Source: Pteria penguin
Taxonomy: Eukaryota; Mollusca; Bivalvia; Pterioida; Pteriidae
Direction of reading: 5' to 3'
Length of the DNA stretch: 64,000 nucleotides
NCBI GenBank assembly: GCA_035048485.1
Contig: CM068586.1
Span: 46,288,287 to 46,352,286 of the forward strand
Shown here: positions 23,001 to 34,399 of the stretch, piece after piece
Position numbering within the stretch: the first letter of the stretch is position 1
Layout of the letters: every line of letters starts with the position of its first letter
The notes under the pieces: generated by a model
Database searches by the model: none
What the model saw: only the letters and a program-made list of their open reading frames with translations
What the model was told of the DNA's origin: nothing
Program-made: the position numbers and the translations under genes

Positions 23001-24590
23001 GCAGCTGCACACAGAAGAAGAGGATACAGACTGAGGGTGGTTCCCTCAACGCGACATCGGCACTGGAAAGGGAAGTATCTCTTTTGGTTCATATATTACT
23101 GATGGATGAATGGACATTTGGGCCTGAAGGCATGATAGTGGTGTGTGCATGTGGGAGTGAAAGTGGTAGTTGGTAAAAGTAAACACTGTAAGTAGCTTGT
23201 TACAAATCCTGATAATTCACATCTCTCTTTCCGCGACCTTTGTCAACATACAATGAAATCTTTACAAGTCATGTTCTCTTCTAACCTCTCTGGAATCTTA
23301 GTTATTGCAGCTGCACACAGAAGAAGAGGATACAGACTGAGGGCCGTTCCCTCAACGCGACATCAGCACTGGAAAGGGAAGTATCTCTTTTGGTTCATAT
23401 ATTACTGATGGATGAATGGACATTTGGGCCTGAAGGCATGATAGTGGAGTAAGCATGTGGGAGTGAAAGTGGTAGGTGGTAAAAGTAAAGGCTGTAAGTA
23501 ACTTGTTACAAATTCTGATAATTCTCATCTCTCTTTTCGCGACCTATGTCAACATACAATGAAATCTTCACAACTATTGTTCTCTTCTAACCTCTCTGGA
23601 ATCTTAGTTTTTGCAGCTGCGCACAGAAGAAGAGGATACAGACTGAGGGCCGTTCCCTCGACGCGACATCGGCACTGGAAAGGGAAGTATCTCTTTTGGT
23701 TCATATATTACTGATGGATGAATGGACGTTTGGGCCTGAAGGTATGATAGTGGTGTGGGAGTGAAAGTGGTAGGTGGTAAAAGTCAACACTGTAAGTAAC
23801 CTGTTACAAATTCTGATAATTCACATCTCTCTTTTCGCGACCTTTGTCAACATACAATGAAATCTTCACAACTCATGTTCTTTTCTAACCTCTCTGGAAT
23901 CTTAGTTTTTGCAGCTGCGCACAGAAGAAGAGGATACAGACTGAGGGCCGTTCCCTCAACGCGACATCAGCACTGGAAAGGGAAGTATGTCTTTTGGTTC
24001 ATATATTACTGATGGATGAATGGACATTTGGGCCTGAAGGCATGATAGTGGAGTAAACATGTGGGAGTGAAAGTGGTAGGTGGTAAAAGTAAACACTGTA
24101 AGTAACTTGTTACAAATTCTGATAATTCACATCTCTCTTTTCGCGACCTTTGTCAACATACAATGAAATCTTCACAACTCATGTTCTCTTCTAACCTCTC
24201 TGGAATCTTAGTTATTGCAGCTGCACACAGAAGAAGAGGATACAGACTGAGGGCCGTTCCCTCAACGCGACATCGGCACTGGAAAGGGAAGTATCTCTTT
24301 TGGTTCATATATTACTGATGGATGAATGGACATTTGGGTCTGAAAGTATGAATGTGGTGGGAGTGAAAGTGGTAGGTGGTAAAAGTAAAAACTGTAAGTA
24401 ACTTGTTACAAATTCTGATAATTCACATTTCTCTTCGCGGCTTTTGTCAACATAGAATGAAATCTTCACAACTCATGTTCTCTTCTAACCTCTCTGAAAT
24501 CTTAGTTTTTGCAGCTGCACACAGAAGAAGAAGGCACAGACTGAGGGCTGTTCCCTCAACGCTACAGTGGTAAACTTAAAGATTGTAAGT
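17028..24590. repeat. ~306 bp tandem array, 25 units
   Basis: TTGCAGCTGCACACAGAAGA or its close variants recur every 298-310 bases from about 17201 to 24512, giving 25 units, the first more diverged than the rest. Units are mostly over 90% identical by eye, with two or three subfamilies (GAGGATACAGACTGAGGGCC, GAGGATACAGACCGAGGGCC, GAGGTTACAGACTGAAGGCC) partly alternating, which points to duplication of multi-unit blocks. Each unit holds an exon-like segment described at 20260-20384. Minor length changes come from GTGTGTGCATGTGGGAG. Confidence 0.95.
20260..20384 (+). other. Representative exon-like block within the array
   Basis: In nearly every unit a CTAAC branch-point-like motif and a pyrimidine-rich tract precede TTATTGCAG. 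The block then runs 125 bases to CTGAAG, where about 10 units continue GTATGA (donor-like) and about 14 GCATGA. One frame, beginning after the first base, is open through the block in most units (it reads EREVSLLVHILLMDEWTFG here). Several differences between units are silent in that frame: ACT/ACC, TCA/TCG, CGT/CGA, ACA/ACG. Amino-acid changes also occur, and at least two units (about 19730 and 21590) have stops. A length of 125 would shift frame if two units were joined. It may be a duplicated exon or simply a satellite carrying splice-like sequence. The product is not recognised. Confidence 0.35.
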
Positions 24591-25080
24591 AACTTGCAGA
24601 GATGACGTAATCTGCTGGTCTATTTGGCATGACCCAGATAAATCAGCCGTGACCGGCAAAGTTTTCATTCAAGCCGGTGGAAATGTCCACTATCAATTCT
24701 GACCGGAAAGTTTCGTTTTGGTAAATGCACTTTTGAATAATGTTAATTCACTTTAACCCTCTGTATATTATCTAGCTATACAAGTGTTTTATTGACATTG
24801 AAGGTAAAAATGGAAGCTTGGCCCATCAAATTTGTGTCGGGGGCTGAACCGGAAGGGACAGAAAACAAGGCAGCGATATACGAGAAATAGAGGATTTATT
24901 TTAGAATTCCCCCACTGGGCAGAGAAGGAGGACTATGTACAAGAAGAGAAGAAGACCACAGTCATCAAATCACATTGCTGGAGAAGTTGTTGATTTATCA
25001 CAATCTGGGGCAAGAGAAGAAATAGAGAACAAAGAAAAATAGGAGACATTGCAAAACAAATGGAATAGGGATGAGACCGG
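24591..25080. other. Spacer between the array and the GAGACAG minisatellite
   Basis: No recognisable gene. The sequence becomes purine-rich toward the end and merges with the minisatellite. Confidence 0.5.
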
Positions 25081-25089
25081 GATTGAGGA

Positions 25090-26112
25090 GACTGCAAAAC
25101 AAAGAGACAGCACTAACCATTGAGACAGCACAAACCATGGACCACGGAGACAGTACAAACCACGGAGACAGCACAAACCATGGAGACAGCAGAAACAATG
25201 GAGACAGTACAAACCACGGAACACGGAGACAGTACAAACCACGGAGACAGCACAAACTGCGGAGATGGCACAAACCACAGAGACAGTGAACAAACCACAG
25301 AGACAGCACAAACCACAGAGACAGTGAACAAACCATGGAGACAGCACAAACCATGGAGACAGTGAACAAACCACGGAGATAGCACAAACCAAAAACCACA
25401 GACAGCACAAACCACAGAGACAGTGAACAAACCATAGAGACTGCATAAACCACGGAGACAGTGAACAAACCATGGAGACAGTACAAACCACGGAGACAGT
25501 AAACAAACCACAGAGACCGCACAAACCACGGAAATAATGAACAAACCATAGAGACCGCACAAACCATGGAGACATTGACCAAACCATGGAGACAGCACAA
25601 ACCACGGAGACAGTGAACAAACCATGGAGACCGCACAAACCACGGAGACAGTGAACAAACCATGAGACAGTGAACAAACCACGGAGACAGTGAACAAACC
25701 ATAGAGACCGCACAAACCATGGAGACAGTGAAGAAACCATGGAGACAGCACAAACCATGGAGACAGTGAACAAACCATGGAGACCGCACAAACCACGGAG
25801 ACAGTGAACAAACCATGGAGACAACACAAACCATTGAGACAGTGAACAAACCATGGAGACAGCACAAACCATGGAGACAGTGAACAAACCACGGAGACAG
25901 CTCAAACCATGGAGACAGCACAAACCATGGAGACAGTGAACAAACCACAGAGACAGTGAACAAACCATGGAGACAGTGAACAAACCACGGAGACAGCTCA
26001 AACCATGGAGACAGCACAAACCATGGAGACAGTGAACAAACCATGGAGACAGCACAAACCACGGAGACCATGAGCAAACCACGGAGACAGCACAAACCAT
26101 GGAGACAGTGAA
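25090..26112. repeat. Minisatellite of CAAACCA(T/C)GGAGACAG units
   Basis: Short units of about 18-21 bases (ACAAACCATGGAGACAGC, alternating with GTGAACAAACCATGGAGACA) repeat about 50 times. They give long open frames on the minus strand (up to 403 codons rich in V, C, S and L) and short ones on the plus strand rich in N, H, G, D and S. These frames are products of the repeat, so I do not call a gene. Confidence 0.95.
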
Positions 26113-26430
26113 CATACAAGACATAGGGAGTAAGTATGAAATAGAAGATGAGTCCGAGAGTGAAAGTAAGGATGAGCCCAAGTGAGAGCAAGAATGAGAG
26201 TTTGTTGAATGAAATTATCTATGAAATTGAAGAGGAATATAACTAAAATCAACTATGTACACGCAAAATGAATTAAAATAGTTCAACGTAAACAAATTAT
26301 TTACTTAACAGATATTGCAAAACTGTAAATTTCCAAACTTCTCACATTCTGCAGACTAGCAAACTTTCATTCCGACCTGCAAAAATAATGAGGATGCCAG
26401 TCTGAATGACCTGCATCTTTTTTTCAAGAT
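26113..26430. other. Unassigned spacer
   Basis: No supported feature. Confidence 0.5.
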
Positions 26431-26439
26431 TTCAGCATC

Positions 26440-26930
26440 TCTGAACTTCTTACAAATTTTGATAATTCACATCTGTCTTTTTGTGACCCTTGTCAAAGTA
26501 CAGTGAAGTATCTGTTTTGGTTTCTATATTCCAGAAAGATGAATGAATGTTTGGCTCTGTGGGTATAAATGTTTCAATGAAAGTGGTAGGTGGAAGAAAT
26601 AGAGACCTTAAATTGCTACAAATTGTGACAACTCACACTAAAATCTTTAAAAACATATTTTATTCTATGTTAAAACATAATGAAATCTTCAGGATTCATG
26701 TTCTCTACTAACCTGTATATAATCTTGGATTTTACAGTTATACATAGATGAAGAGGAATCTGATGGCAATCAAGGCCCTGTAATGCTAGGTCAGCACTTG
26801 AAATGAAGATGTTTTGATACATGATCTATAAAGAGGCATCAATTTAAAGACCAGAAGGTATGTATGTGAATACTGTATGCTAAATAAAAGTGCTAGATGG
26901 TAAGAATAGAGAGTCTGACCACAAATGACC
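26440..26930 (+). repeat. Two diverged, partial units of the 306 bp array
   Basis: Recognisable landmarks are TTTTGATAATTCACATCTGT, GAAAGTGGTAGGTGG and CATAATGAAATCTTCAGG. The second unit keeps an exon-like block at 26738-26857 preceded by TGGATTTTACAG and followed by AGAAG|GTATGT, though its coding frame is not open. Their position beyond the minisatellite shows that the array was once longer or was interrupted. Confidence 0.7.
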
Positions 26931-27394
26931 TGTTTAATTCTAATTTATCGTAGGGAAAAACATGTTTTTGGATACACCTCAAGCTGGACTCAAAAGAAGT
27001 CTGAACAATGTTTCAAAGGATACAGCTCAGGTTAAAGTTTTTAAAAAGTAGGTCAAATTCCAAGCTGAATGGCACTAGGTCTAAAACCATAGTACTAAAT
27101 GAAAGCTGTGATCCTAAGGAATCTATATTTGAACAACGCAAACCCTGTATATTTATACCTTTAGAAAGACAAGGGTATAAAAATGAGAGAAGAGGGTAAC
27201 AAATTACCAGTATAATATATCATTATTACCACAGCTCATCCTGACGAATGTCCAGAGAGCTGTTGTCATGCCCGCGTTGGGCAGCGTTGTTGTAGACAAA
27301 AACCTTGACCTGGATCATTATAAAACTTATGAACAACAATGGATGGGGCTTAAATATTTCATGTGTATATTCCTTGTGAAAAAAACTTTCATTA
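26931..27394. other. Unassigned spacer
   Basis: The 63-codon frame at 27008-27199 shows no known domain. Confidence 0.45.
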
Positions 27395-27406
27395 CACATC
27401 AATTTT

Positions 27407-27679
27407 AAGCCGGCGTAGCCTAGTGGTATCGCGTCGGACTCCTGATCGGGAGGCTGGGGTTTGAGTCCCGCTCTGGTCATGCCGGTGTCATGTCTTTCGG
27501 ATGAGACAGTAAAAACCAAGGCCCCGTGTCGTGGTATGCATGGCACGTTAAAGATCCCTCACTGCTTCGGGTGGGTCCATTGCAAGGTCAAAATTTGTAT
27601 GCCCCGCATCAGGCAGATGCTGTCACCATATACGTGAAATATTCGTGGTGTGACGTAAAACAAAAATCAATCAATCAAT
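27407..27679 (+). mobile_element. tRNA-derived SINE with 12 bp target duplication
   Basis: Complete copy: A box AGCCTAGTGGTATCG, B-box variant GGTTTGAGTCC, body CTTTCGGATGAGACAGTAAA, GGCACGTTAAAGATCCC, and tail TCAATCAATCAATC. CACATCAATTTT flanks it exactly at 27395-27406 and 27680-27691, so this is one of the younger copies. Confidence 0.95.
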
Positions 27680-27808
27680 CACATCAATTTTTTTTTACAT
27701 TTTGACCTTGACCTCACAGAATGACTTACAAAACACTTGCTATTTAAATTTAGTTGCCACCTGCTAGCTGTCTCGTCAACTGACAACTCTTGTTTGTCTT
27801 ATATATAT

Positions 27809-28079
27809 AAGCCAGTGTGGCCTAGTGGATAAGGTGCTCGGCTCATAATCGAGAGGTCCCGGGTTCAACTCCTGCCTTGGGCACAACAGTGTTCTGTCTT
27901 TCAGATGAGACAGTAAAAACCCTCGTTTCACGGTAGGTGTGGCACGTAGAAGATCCCTCACTGCTTCAGGTGGGTCCGATGCAAAGGTCTAAATTTGCAT
28001 ACAATGCATCAGGCAGATCTATGCCTTCACCATATACGTGAAATAATCCTGGAGTGACGTAAAACAATAATCAATCAAT
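27809..28079 (+). mobile_element. tRNA-derived SINE, GTGGATAAGG subfamily
   Basis: Head GTGTGGCCTAGTGGATAAGG, B box GGTTCAACTCC, body CTTTCAGATGAGACAGTAAA and tail AATCAATCAATG. Target duplication TGTCTTATA lies at 27795-27803 and 28083-28091. Confidence 0.92.
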
Positions 28080-28102
28080 GTATGTCTTATACTAATATAT
28101 CT

Positions 28103-28298
28103 AAGCCAGTGTGGCCTAGTGGATAAGGTGCTCGGCTCGTGATCAAGCAGTCCAGGGTTCAACTCCTGCCATGGGCACACCAGTGTTCTGTCTTTCAGAT
28201 AAGACAGAAAGAAAAACGAGGTCCCATGTCATGATAGGTGTGGCACGTAAAACATCCCTCACTGTTTTGAGAGGGTCCCTTGCAAAGGTCTAAATTTC
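28103..28298 (+). mobile_element. 3'-truncated SINE beside the previous copy
   Basis: Same subfamily as the copy at 27809, starting only 24 bases after it, just beyond its target duplication. It ends abruptly after GCAAAGGTCTAAATTT without the tail. Confidence 0.9.
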
Positions 28299-28347
28299 GA
28301 GACACTTTTTTACTTTGGGTTTAGATTAAATTGTTCTTTCATTGCAG

Positions 28348-28379
28348 GTTTCAAACAAGACTTCACCGTGACGAACTGA
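28348..28379 (+). other. Possible terminal coding exon
   Basis: A pyrimidine-rich TTGTTCTTTCATTGCAG gives a good acceptor at 28347. If the 306 bp array's open frame, which leaves one base at its donor, is spliced here, it reads GFKQDFTVTN and stops at 28377-28379. This is an inference from splice-like sequence only, and no homology supports it. Confidence 0.2.
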
Positions 28380-29309
28380 AAAAGAAACAATGATCACAAC
28401 AGCTTGTCTAACAGGAGTTTACCTGCATAATTGCCGCATGTTACAGCACCAACTTTGAATAACAATCTTTTCCAACGACTAGATATTATCACAAACTACC
28501 TCATGGAACTCTTCTTCATACTGGATTATCTGAAAAATAACATATAAAGTGAAGATCTGTGGTGTGAAATCTGACACTTATTATATGACGTTTTTAGCAG
28601 TTACAGATACAGGCAGGCAGTGTTTTCAACTTTTCATATCGGAGGCAGCGGCATGTTATGAAACAAGTAATACAGAAATCTGCTTTAGATCAACAAAACA
28701 ACAATATACATACATGTTTGCATATGTTAATCTGGATGGAATAACATTATGTGACTATGGAGAAATGATAGAAATGAAGTGCCCTTACTGATGATGCCAT
28801 TCTGAAATGAAGTGCCCTTACTAATGATGTCACTGTGAAAGGACTTGCACAATGTTGTTAGTTTAGATGTGACACTTAGAACTTATTTCACATATGCGAT
28901 ATCTTGCCTGTGTAACTGCTGACTAAAATCCAGAATTGTGACTTTAACATAAATAAGAAAAATAACAGGATCATAACCATTTGCATCTAAATTCGGACAC
29001 TTTTTAAGATGGAGCAGCTTTATACGAGACATCTTCAGGATCACATCTGCTGAACATTTCGTGATGACTCAGTGCCTGTGTAATAGACAGCAAGTTCATA
29101 CAAAATAGCCTAGGATAAATATGAAATCGTGGGAATTTAACCATCATGTGGACTGTCTATGTGTATGTGGACAGTGTACAAGATTGATCCCTGTTACGTT
29201 ATATATTATATGTGCTGGAATTAAACAAAGACAACATCAAGAACTGTATTGTATCAAGTGATGAACTGACATTATATGAAATAGTGAAAGTGAAGTCCTC
29301 CGAATGAAA
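28380..29309 (+). other. Possible 3' untranslated region or spacer
   Basis: No coding evidence: the 80-codon frame at 28549-28791 has no domain. It is followed by a CCCTTACTGATGATG / CCCTTACTAATGATG duplication near 28780-28830. An ATTAAA motif lies at 29220. The stretch leads directly to the ribozyme-like sequence. Confidence 0.3.
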
Positions 29310-29364
29310 ACACTGTCGTCGTCTTCCAGACGGCCTGATGAGCTCTAACAGGGCGAAACAGTGT
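29310..29364 (+). ncRNA. Type III hammerhead ribozyme candidate
   Basis: All hammerhead parts are present in order. Stem III 5' strand ACACTG (29310-29315) and U, then C17 at 29317 (predicted cleavage after it). Stem I hairpin GTCGTCT-TCC-AGACGGC (7 bp). Core CTGATGA (29335-29341). Stem II hairpin GCTCT-AAC-AGGGC (5 bp with one G-U). Core GAAA (29355-29358). Stem III 3' strand CAGTGT (29359-29364), 6 bp. The conserved core matches the known consensus exactly. Stem III is the open stem, which defines type III. An ATTAAA signal follows at 29376. Self-cleavage is predicted from sequence, not shown. Confidence 0.85.
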
Positions 29365-29488
29365 CAGTGTCAGGTATTAAACGAAACATGGTGTTTTAAC
29401 AGCTCAGTTTGAACATTTGACATATAAAGATCATTAGGCATAGTAAATGTACAATCTGATTAAAACCATAACTTTCTTCCCCCTTCCA

Positions 29489-29802
29489 ATTTGTCCCATT
29501 GCGGATAAAAATCTGGTGAAATTCTGTAAGGTGTCAAATTCTGGAGAATCCACTCAGTGGATTGGCTTCAAATTCCTAGGAATGAAATTAATATCCCCAG
29601 CATTTGTATGTTTCACTTCAGTGTAAGCAAAACCTACAAGGTAGTCTTTGAACACTGTTTGCTGCGTATTGTGTCACTTGCAAATGCCTAGTCGAGTCAT
29701 TGATCGGCTATGGGGAATAACCATTCTAGAGAATGAAACAGAGTTAACCAGAGCATGACCCCTATGGGGTTTTGCCAGATCTTTATCCGCAATGGGACAA
29801 AT
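29489..29802. mobile_element. 314 bp MITE
   Basis: Ends ATTTGTCCCATTGCGGATAA and, in reverse complement from the right, the same sequence, with 27 of 28 TIR bases matching. The interior is non-coding. No clear target duplication was seen. Confidence 0.88.
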
Positions 29803-29840
29803 AGATAAGCCAAATAGAGATACGAAGATTTAGTTTTAAT

Positions 29841-30088
29841 CAGGGGCCAGTTGTTCGTAACTTTAACTCCTGGTTAACTTCACTAATGGTTAAACTTTAT
29901 CTGACTATATCAGAGAAATGAGAAATCTTCAAGTCAAAATTTGTGTACTTATTTGTTGCACTTGAATCCAGTTGTGTAATGTAATTTAGATATTTACACA
30001 GAAATCTTATAAATCCGATTAATTGCATCTCAAACTTTAACAACTGGTTAGCTTAAAACTGAGTAAGATTTTGAACAACTGGCCCCAG
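29841..30088. mobile_element. GGGGCCAGTTGTTC MITE, copy 1
   Basis: The left end CAGGGGCCAGTTGTTCGTAA and the right end GAACAACTGGCCCCAG form TIRs. CTTTAACTCCTGGTTAAC and its inverted counterpart extend the symmetry inward. A shorter relative lies at 30503-30661. Confidence 0.85.
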
Positions 30089-30502
30089 ATTGAGTTGATG
30101 TACTACATGTAACAACATAAAAATCAAGGCAAAGTCAGCTAATATACTAACAACAAATGGACTTTATGATAATATATCTTTTCTATCTTATCGAGACCAG
30201 ATTTGAATCTTCATCTGAGTTCCTACAAATGAGAAATCCTGCCCATGTAAAGGTCAGTTTTTTTTCCAGAGAACTACTTTTCATACACTGCATCACTCTA
30301 CTTTTAATACAAACATGTACACTGTAATGATGTACCAATATATCAGTGTAAAGATCTCAGGTATGCTATATTGATTATGACTAAGTTTTGTCACTGTCAT
30401 TTTCAATGATTTGTTTGTCAAATTAACTACAATTTTTGCTTACTGCACATCTTCCCATACTTAAGTTTTATCAAACTAGACAACAACTGTTTGACTGGTT
30501 GT

Positions 30503-30661
30503 CAGGGGTCAGTCCTTCAAAACTTAAACCACTGGTTAAAATTTGAGAGACAATTAATTCAATTTATAAGAATTCTGTATAGAAATCTAACTTGCTTCAC
30601 TAAGTTTGTTTCATATGCTACAAATTCGTACACAAACTATGTTTTGAACAACTGGCCCCAG
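30503..30661. mobile_element. GGGGCCAGTTGTTC MITE, copy 2
   Basis: Left end CAGGGGTCAGTCCTTCAAAA is diverged, while the right end TTTTGAACAACTGGCCCCAG is well kept. It is about 90 bases shorter than copy 1. The 91-codon frame that overlaps it is not supported. Confidence 0.8.
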
Positions 30662-31174
30662 AGGGATTTTTCTCAAATAAATGATCAACATGATATAATA
30701 TTCTGCATCCCTGTCTCATGGGCCAACTTTCAGTGTTTTTTTTTCTTTAAATCAGGTCCATTATAAGGCACCTTCCAAAAGGAAATTTCACTGATTTTTC
30801 CCAAAATTTATCTAAATTTTTCCCAAACATTGATCTTTTAACATTATTATTTGGTACCTTTGAAAAAAAAAAACCACTGGCTTTGTTCATTCAAGAAGGT
30901 GCTTGGCTTATGACCTAGAGGTTGTGAGTCAAGTCTCCTGTTGGCAGTCTTTGAAAAATAAACCTTGCTGAAAATTGATTAAAAGACAACCACCATTTCT
31001 TTTTCGACAAATAAAAGGTATCAAAAAACCTCAGACATGGGAAAATCTGTTCCGGCTTCTTAATTCTGTCTGTTACATGTACCTGCCCTTTGGGCTTGTA
31101 TTGAAATAAATTTTATTCAAAGACTATGTTGGAATCAGCTCTTTTGCAGTTTTGGATAAAACATTAAAAACCGG
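30662..31174. other. Unassigned spacer
   Basis: A weak tRNA-like trace (AAGGTGCTTGGCTTATGACC, near 30896) may be an old SINE head. Nothing else is supported. Confidence 0.4.
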
Positions 31175-32446
31175 GTTACATAGAATCACCGAAATAACAG
31201 AAATTCACTGAAATAACACGATAAATCGTCGAAATAACACTAAAAATCATCGAAATAACACTTGTATATTGAATGCAACCCCAAAGTCATTAAAAATTAC
31301 ATTTTTCTATTACATGAGTTTAATTATTTGCCCTCAATGTGACCAAATATTTTCTCTGAAACAAAAAAACTATATATATGCGTAAAAAAACCAAAATGAC
31401 GCCTAAAATAAAATGTGCTGCGTATGAGTATATGCCCTTTTATTTGTGAACACTTGAGTTTGCGGAGGATGGTCACATGACACGAAAACTGAAAATGTCA
31501 ACAGGCCGGCAAAAGCATTTATATTTTATGATATCACATAAATTTCAGGTAACTAATGTGAGCGGACTCAAATACTGTGGCTTATGACGATGATAACCTG
31601 GAATCAGTATTGAGTGAACAAATTCGAGAACAGTAATGTGGAACGAAAGTCTCACAAGGTGTTCTTACAGCTGAATCGAACTAAAATTCAGACAGTGATA
31701 TAATCAAACACTGAAGCAAAAGAAAACATTGAGCCGAATTGAAATTGCGATCAATCGTTTCAGTCCTACTAGCAATGCGCCATCTTTTGATCTCAACAAT
31801 TTCTATTACTGAGACATCGATATTTTTACCAGCCAGTAGGGCTATTTCAAAAGCAAGTTTTACTAGCCAGAGGGACTTTTTGGTACTAGCCTCGGACGTC
31901 AGGCTAGTGAGTTTTCGGAAAGACTGAACCGTGGTTCTTCTGTTGCAGAAAGATCACTTAAACCTTTCCTAACTGCTCTGAGTGGTTGTTTTCTTTATTT
32001 TTTTGGTGTACTGGTAGTGTATCAATTACCGGCTACTATGTTATTTTAGCTTTTGAAATTTATGAGATTTTGTCATGTGATTGTCTGAAATACATAGGAT
32101 ACTAAACATTACATATGAAAATTTCGTCAATTCACATTTTGAAAACACTTAATAACATAGTTAGCAGTAACTGGTCTTGGCCAGGGACTGGTCCTTCACC
32201 AGTAGATTTCAATTTCTGTGCATACTTATAAATGGCTATTGGCATTGCATCCCACAGGCAGATGCTGTCACCATGTATTATGTAAATTTACTACATGCAC
32301 TTGCAGTAATCGACGTCTGACATATAACAAGAATTTTATGTCTAGTTTGGATGAGAATGTACATCCACTATTTACATGTATATAAACCAAGACTTAATTA
32401 TGTGGTAATTCCACTAAATAGCAGTAATTCCGGTGATTCTATGGAA
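31175..32446. mobile_element. ~1.27 kb inverted-repeat element with CGAAATAACAC subrepeats
   Basis: The left end GTTACATAGAATCACCGAAA, with tandem CGAAATAACAC motifs, pairs with the right end, which in reverse complement reads GTTCCATAGAATCACCGGAA. The interior has no transposase-like frame. A SINE tail fragment (CAGGCAGATGCTGTCACCAT) lies at about 32256. The right end directly abuts the next foldback element at 32451. Confidence 0.6.
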
Positions 32447-32962
32447 CGCTGGACGTTTCGGTACAGGAACGTTTCGGTACAAGGACGTTTCGGTATTTAA
32501 GAAAGACGTTTCGGTACAAGTAAACACGTTTCGGTATAATGCAAAGCACGTTTCTGTACACTAAAAAGACGTTTCGGTACATATGTTTCGGTGATTTATT
32601 CACTATATTTTTGTCTGTGTGTGACAGGAGACAGCAAGTGTGACTAGCCACACCGGTGACGTTTACTCCTATAGACAAATGGGTTAATTTTACTAAAGGA
32701 CGTAGGCCCAAACGTATATGTATACGTAAACCTCGTCAAGTAATATTTCGTATCCTCGCTAAAAAGTTCCTCATTGTTAACAATTGAGTTTTAACTTTAG
32801 GCACTTCAAGAAAGTTTATGTCCATACAAAAGTTAAAAAGTTTATGTCTATATGCCTACTGTTCGGCTTCAAACAGTATTTTTTACGTGTGCATGAATCC
32901 ATGATCACAAGTATACGAGATAAATAAGGTATATGAGTAAAAAAATATAATAAAATAAATAA

Positions 32963-32964
<2 letters not shown>

Positions 32965-33000
<36 letters not shown>

Positions 33001-33058
33001 GTATAGATATATATAATAGAATAAAATAAATTAACACACACACATATATATATATATA
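32965..33058. repeat. CA and TA microsatellite
   Basis: Runs of CA and TA, partly duplicated as two blocks. The TA run leads into the inner foldback terminus at 33057. Confidence 0.95.
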
Positions 33059-33186
33059 CTGGTACTGGACCAGTATTCGGCTAGGACCAGTAGTCGGTTA
33101 CAACGCGAGTTCGGCTATGTCTGGCGTGATTTGTAAAGTTTTGTTTATTGCAACTGTCTTCTGCTTGAAATCGAATTTCATTAGAA

Positions 33187-34388
33187 ACAAGAGGCCCAAG
33201 TGGGCCTATATCGCTCACCTGAGCACAAAGTGCATATTTACAAGCAAGCAAGAAATTCTGTGCAGGGGTTCTGGAGAGGAAGATGAAAATGTGTCAATCA
33301 AACAGAGCCAATGGCGGCCATCTTGGATTACGGATCGGCATGAAAAACCTATACTTGGTAGAGGACCTTGAATACTTTCTTTCTATGCAGTTTGGTGAAA
33401 TTTTGTGCAGTGGTTCTGGAGAAGAAGTCGAAAATGTGTCAACCAATCAGAGTCAATGGCGCTTATCTTGGATCACGGATCGGCATAAAAAACACAGACT
33501 TGGTAGAAGTCCTTGAGTACTTACTTCCTATGAGGTTTGATGAAATTCTGTGCAGCCAATCTGGAGAAGAAGTTGAAAATGTTTCAACCAATCAGAGCCA
33601 ATGGCGGCCATCTTGGATCATGGACTGGCATAAAAAACACAAACTTGGTAGAGGACCTTGAGTACTTACTTTCTATGAAGTTTGGTGAAATTCTGTGCAG
33701 CGGTTCTGGAGAAGAAGTCGAAAATGTGTCAACCGATATGAGCCAATGGCGGCCATCTTGGATCACGGATCGGCAAAAAAAACCACAAACTTGGTAGAGA
33801 ACCTTGAGTACTTACTTTCTATGAAGTTTGGTAAAATTCTGTGCAGCAGTTCTGGAGGAGAAGTTGAAAATGTGTCAACCAATCAGAGCCAATGGTGGCC
33901 ATCTTCGATCAAGGATCGGCATAAAAAACACAAACTTGGTAGAGGACTTTGAGTGCTTACTTCCTATGAAGTCTGGTGAAATTCTGTGCAGCAGTTCTGG
34001 AGAAGAAGTCGAAAATGTGTCAACCAATCAGAGCCAATGGCGGCCATCTTGGATTACGCATCGGCATAAAAAACACAAACTTGGTAGAGGACTTTGAGTA
34101 CTTACTTCCTATGAAGTTTAGTGAAATTCTGTGTAGCATCTCTGGAGTAGAAGTCGAAAATGTGTCAACCAATCAGAGCCAATGGCGGCCATCTTGGATC
34201 ACGGATCGGCATAAAAAACAAAAACTTTGTAGAGGATCTTGACTACTTACTTCCTATGGAGTTTGGTGAAATTCTGTGCAGCAGTTCTGGAGAAGAAGTC
34301 GAAAATGTAGAAAATTTAACGACGGACGGACGACAGACCTTGCACTATGACAATAGCTCACTTGAGCTACGCTCAGGTGAGCTAAAAA
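33187..34388 (+). mobile_element. Element with 145 bp internal repeats, copy 1
   Basis: Starts ACAAGAGGCCCAAGTGGGCC, then TCGCTCACCTGAGCAC, followed by eight ~145 bp units each containing GAAATTCTGTGCAGC and AGCCAATGGCGGCCATCTTG. It ends CGACGGACGG...GCTCAGGTGAGCTAAAAA. CTCACCTGAG and CTCAGGTGAG form a subterminal inverted repeat. The overlapping short frames shift every unit because 145 is not a multiple of three, so they are not genes. Satellite arrays inside Helitron-like elements are known in bivalves; whether this is one is unproven. Confidence 0.8.
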
Positions 34389-34399
34389 GATTATCCTGT

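Noticed and set aside
18902..24573. 65-79 codon frames in the 306 bp array beginning MVKVK
   Set aside because: They run through the intron-like half of the unit and end at the same TGA in the exon-like block. The better supported frame is the one open across that block only.
24970..26191. Two minus-strand open frames of about 400 codons
   Set aside because: They are translations of the GAGACAG minisatellite in different frames, with V/C/S/L repeats and no domain. Repeat periodicity explains their length.
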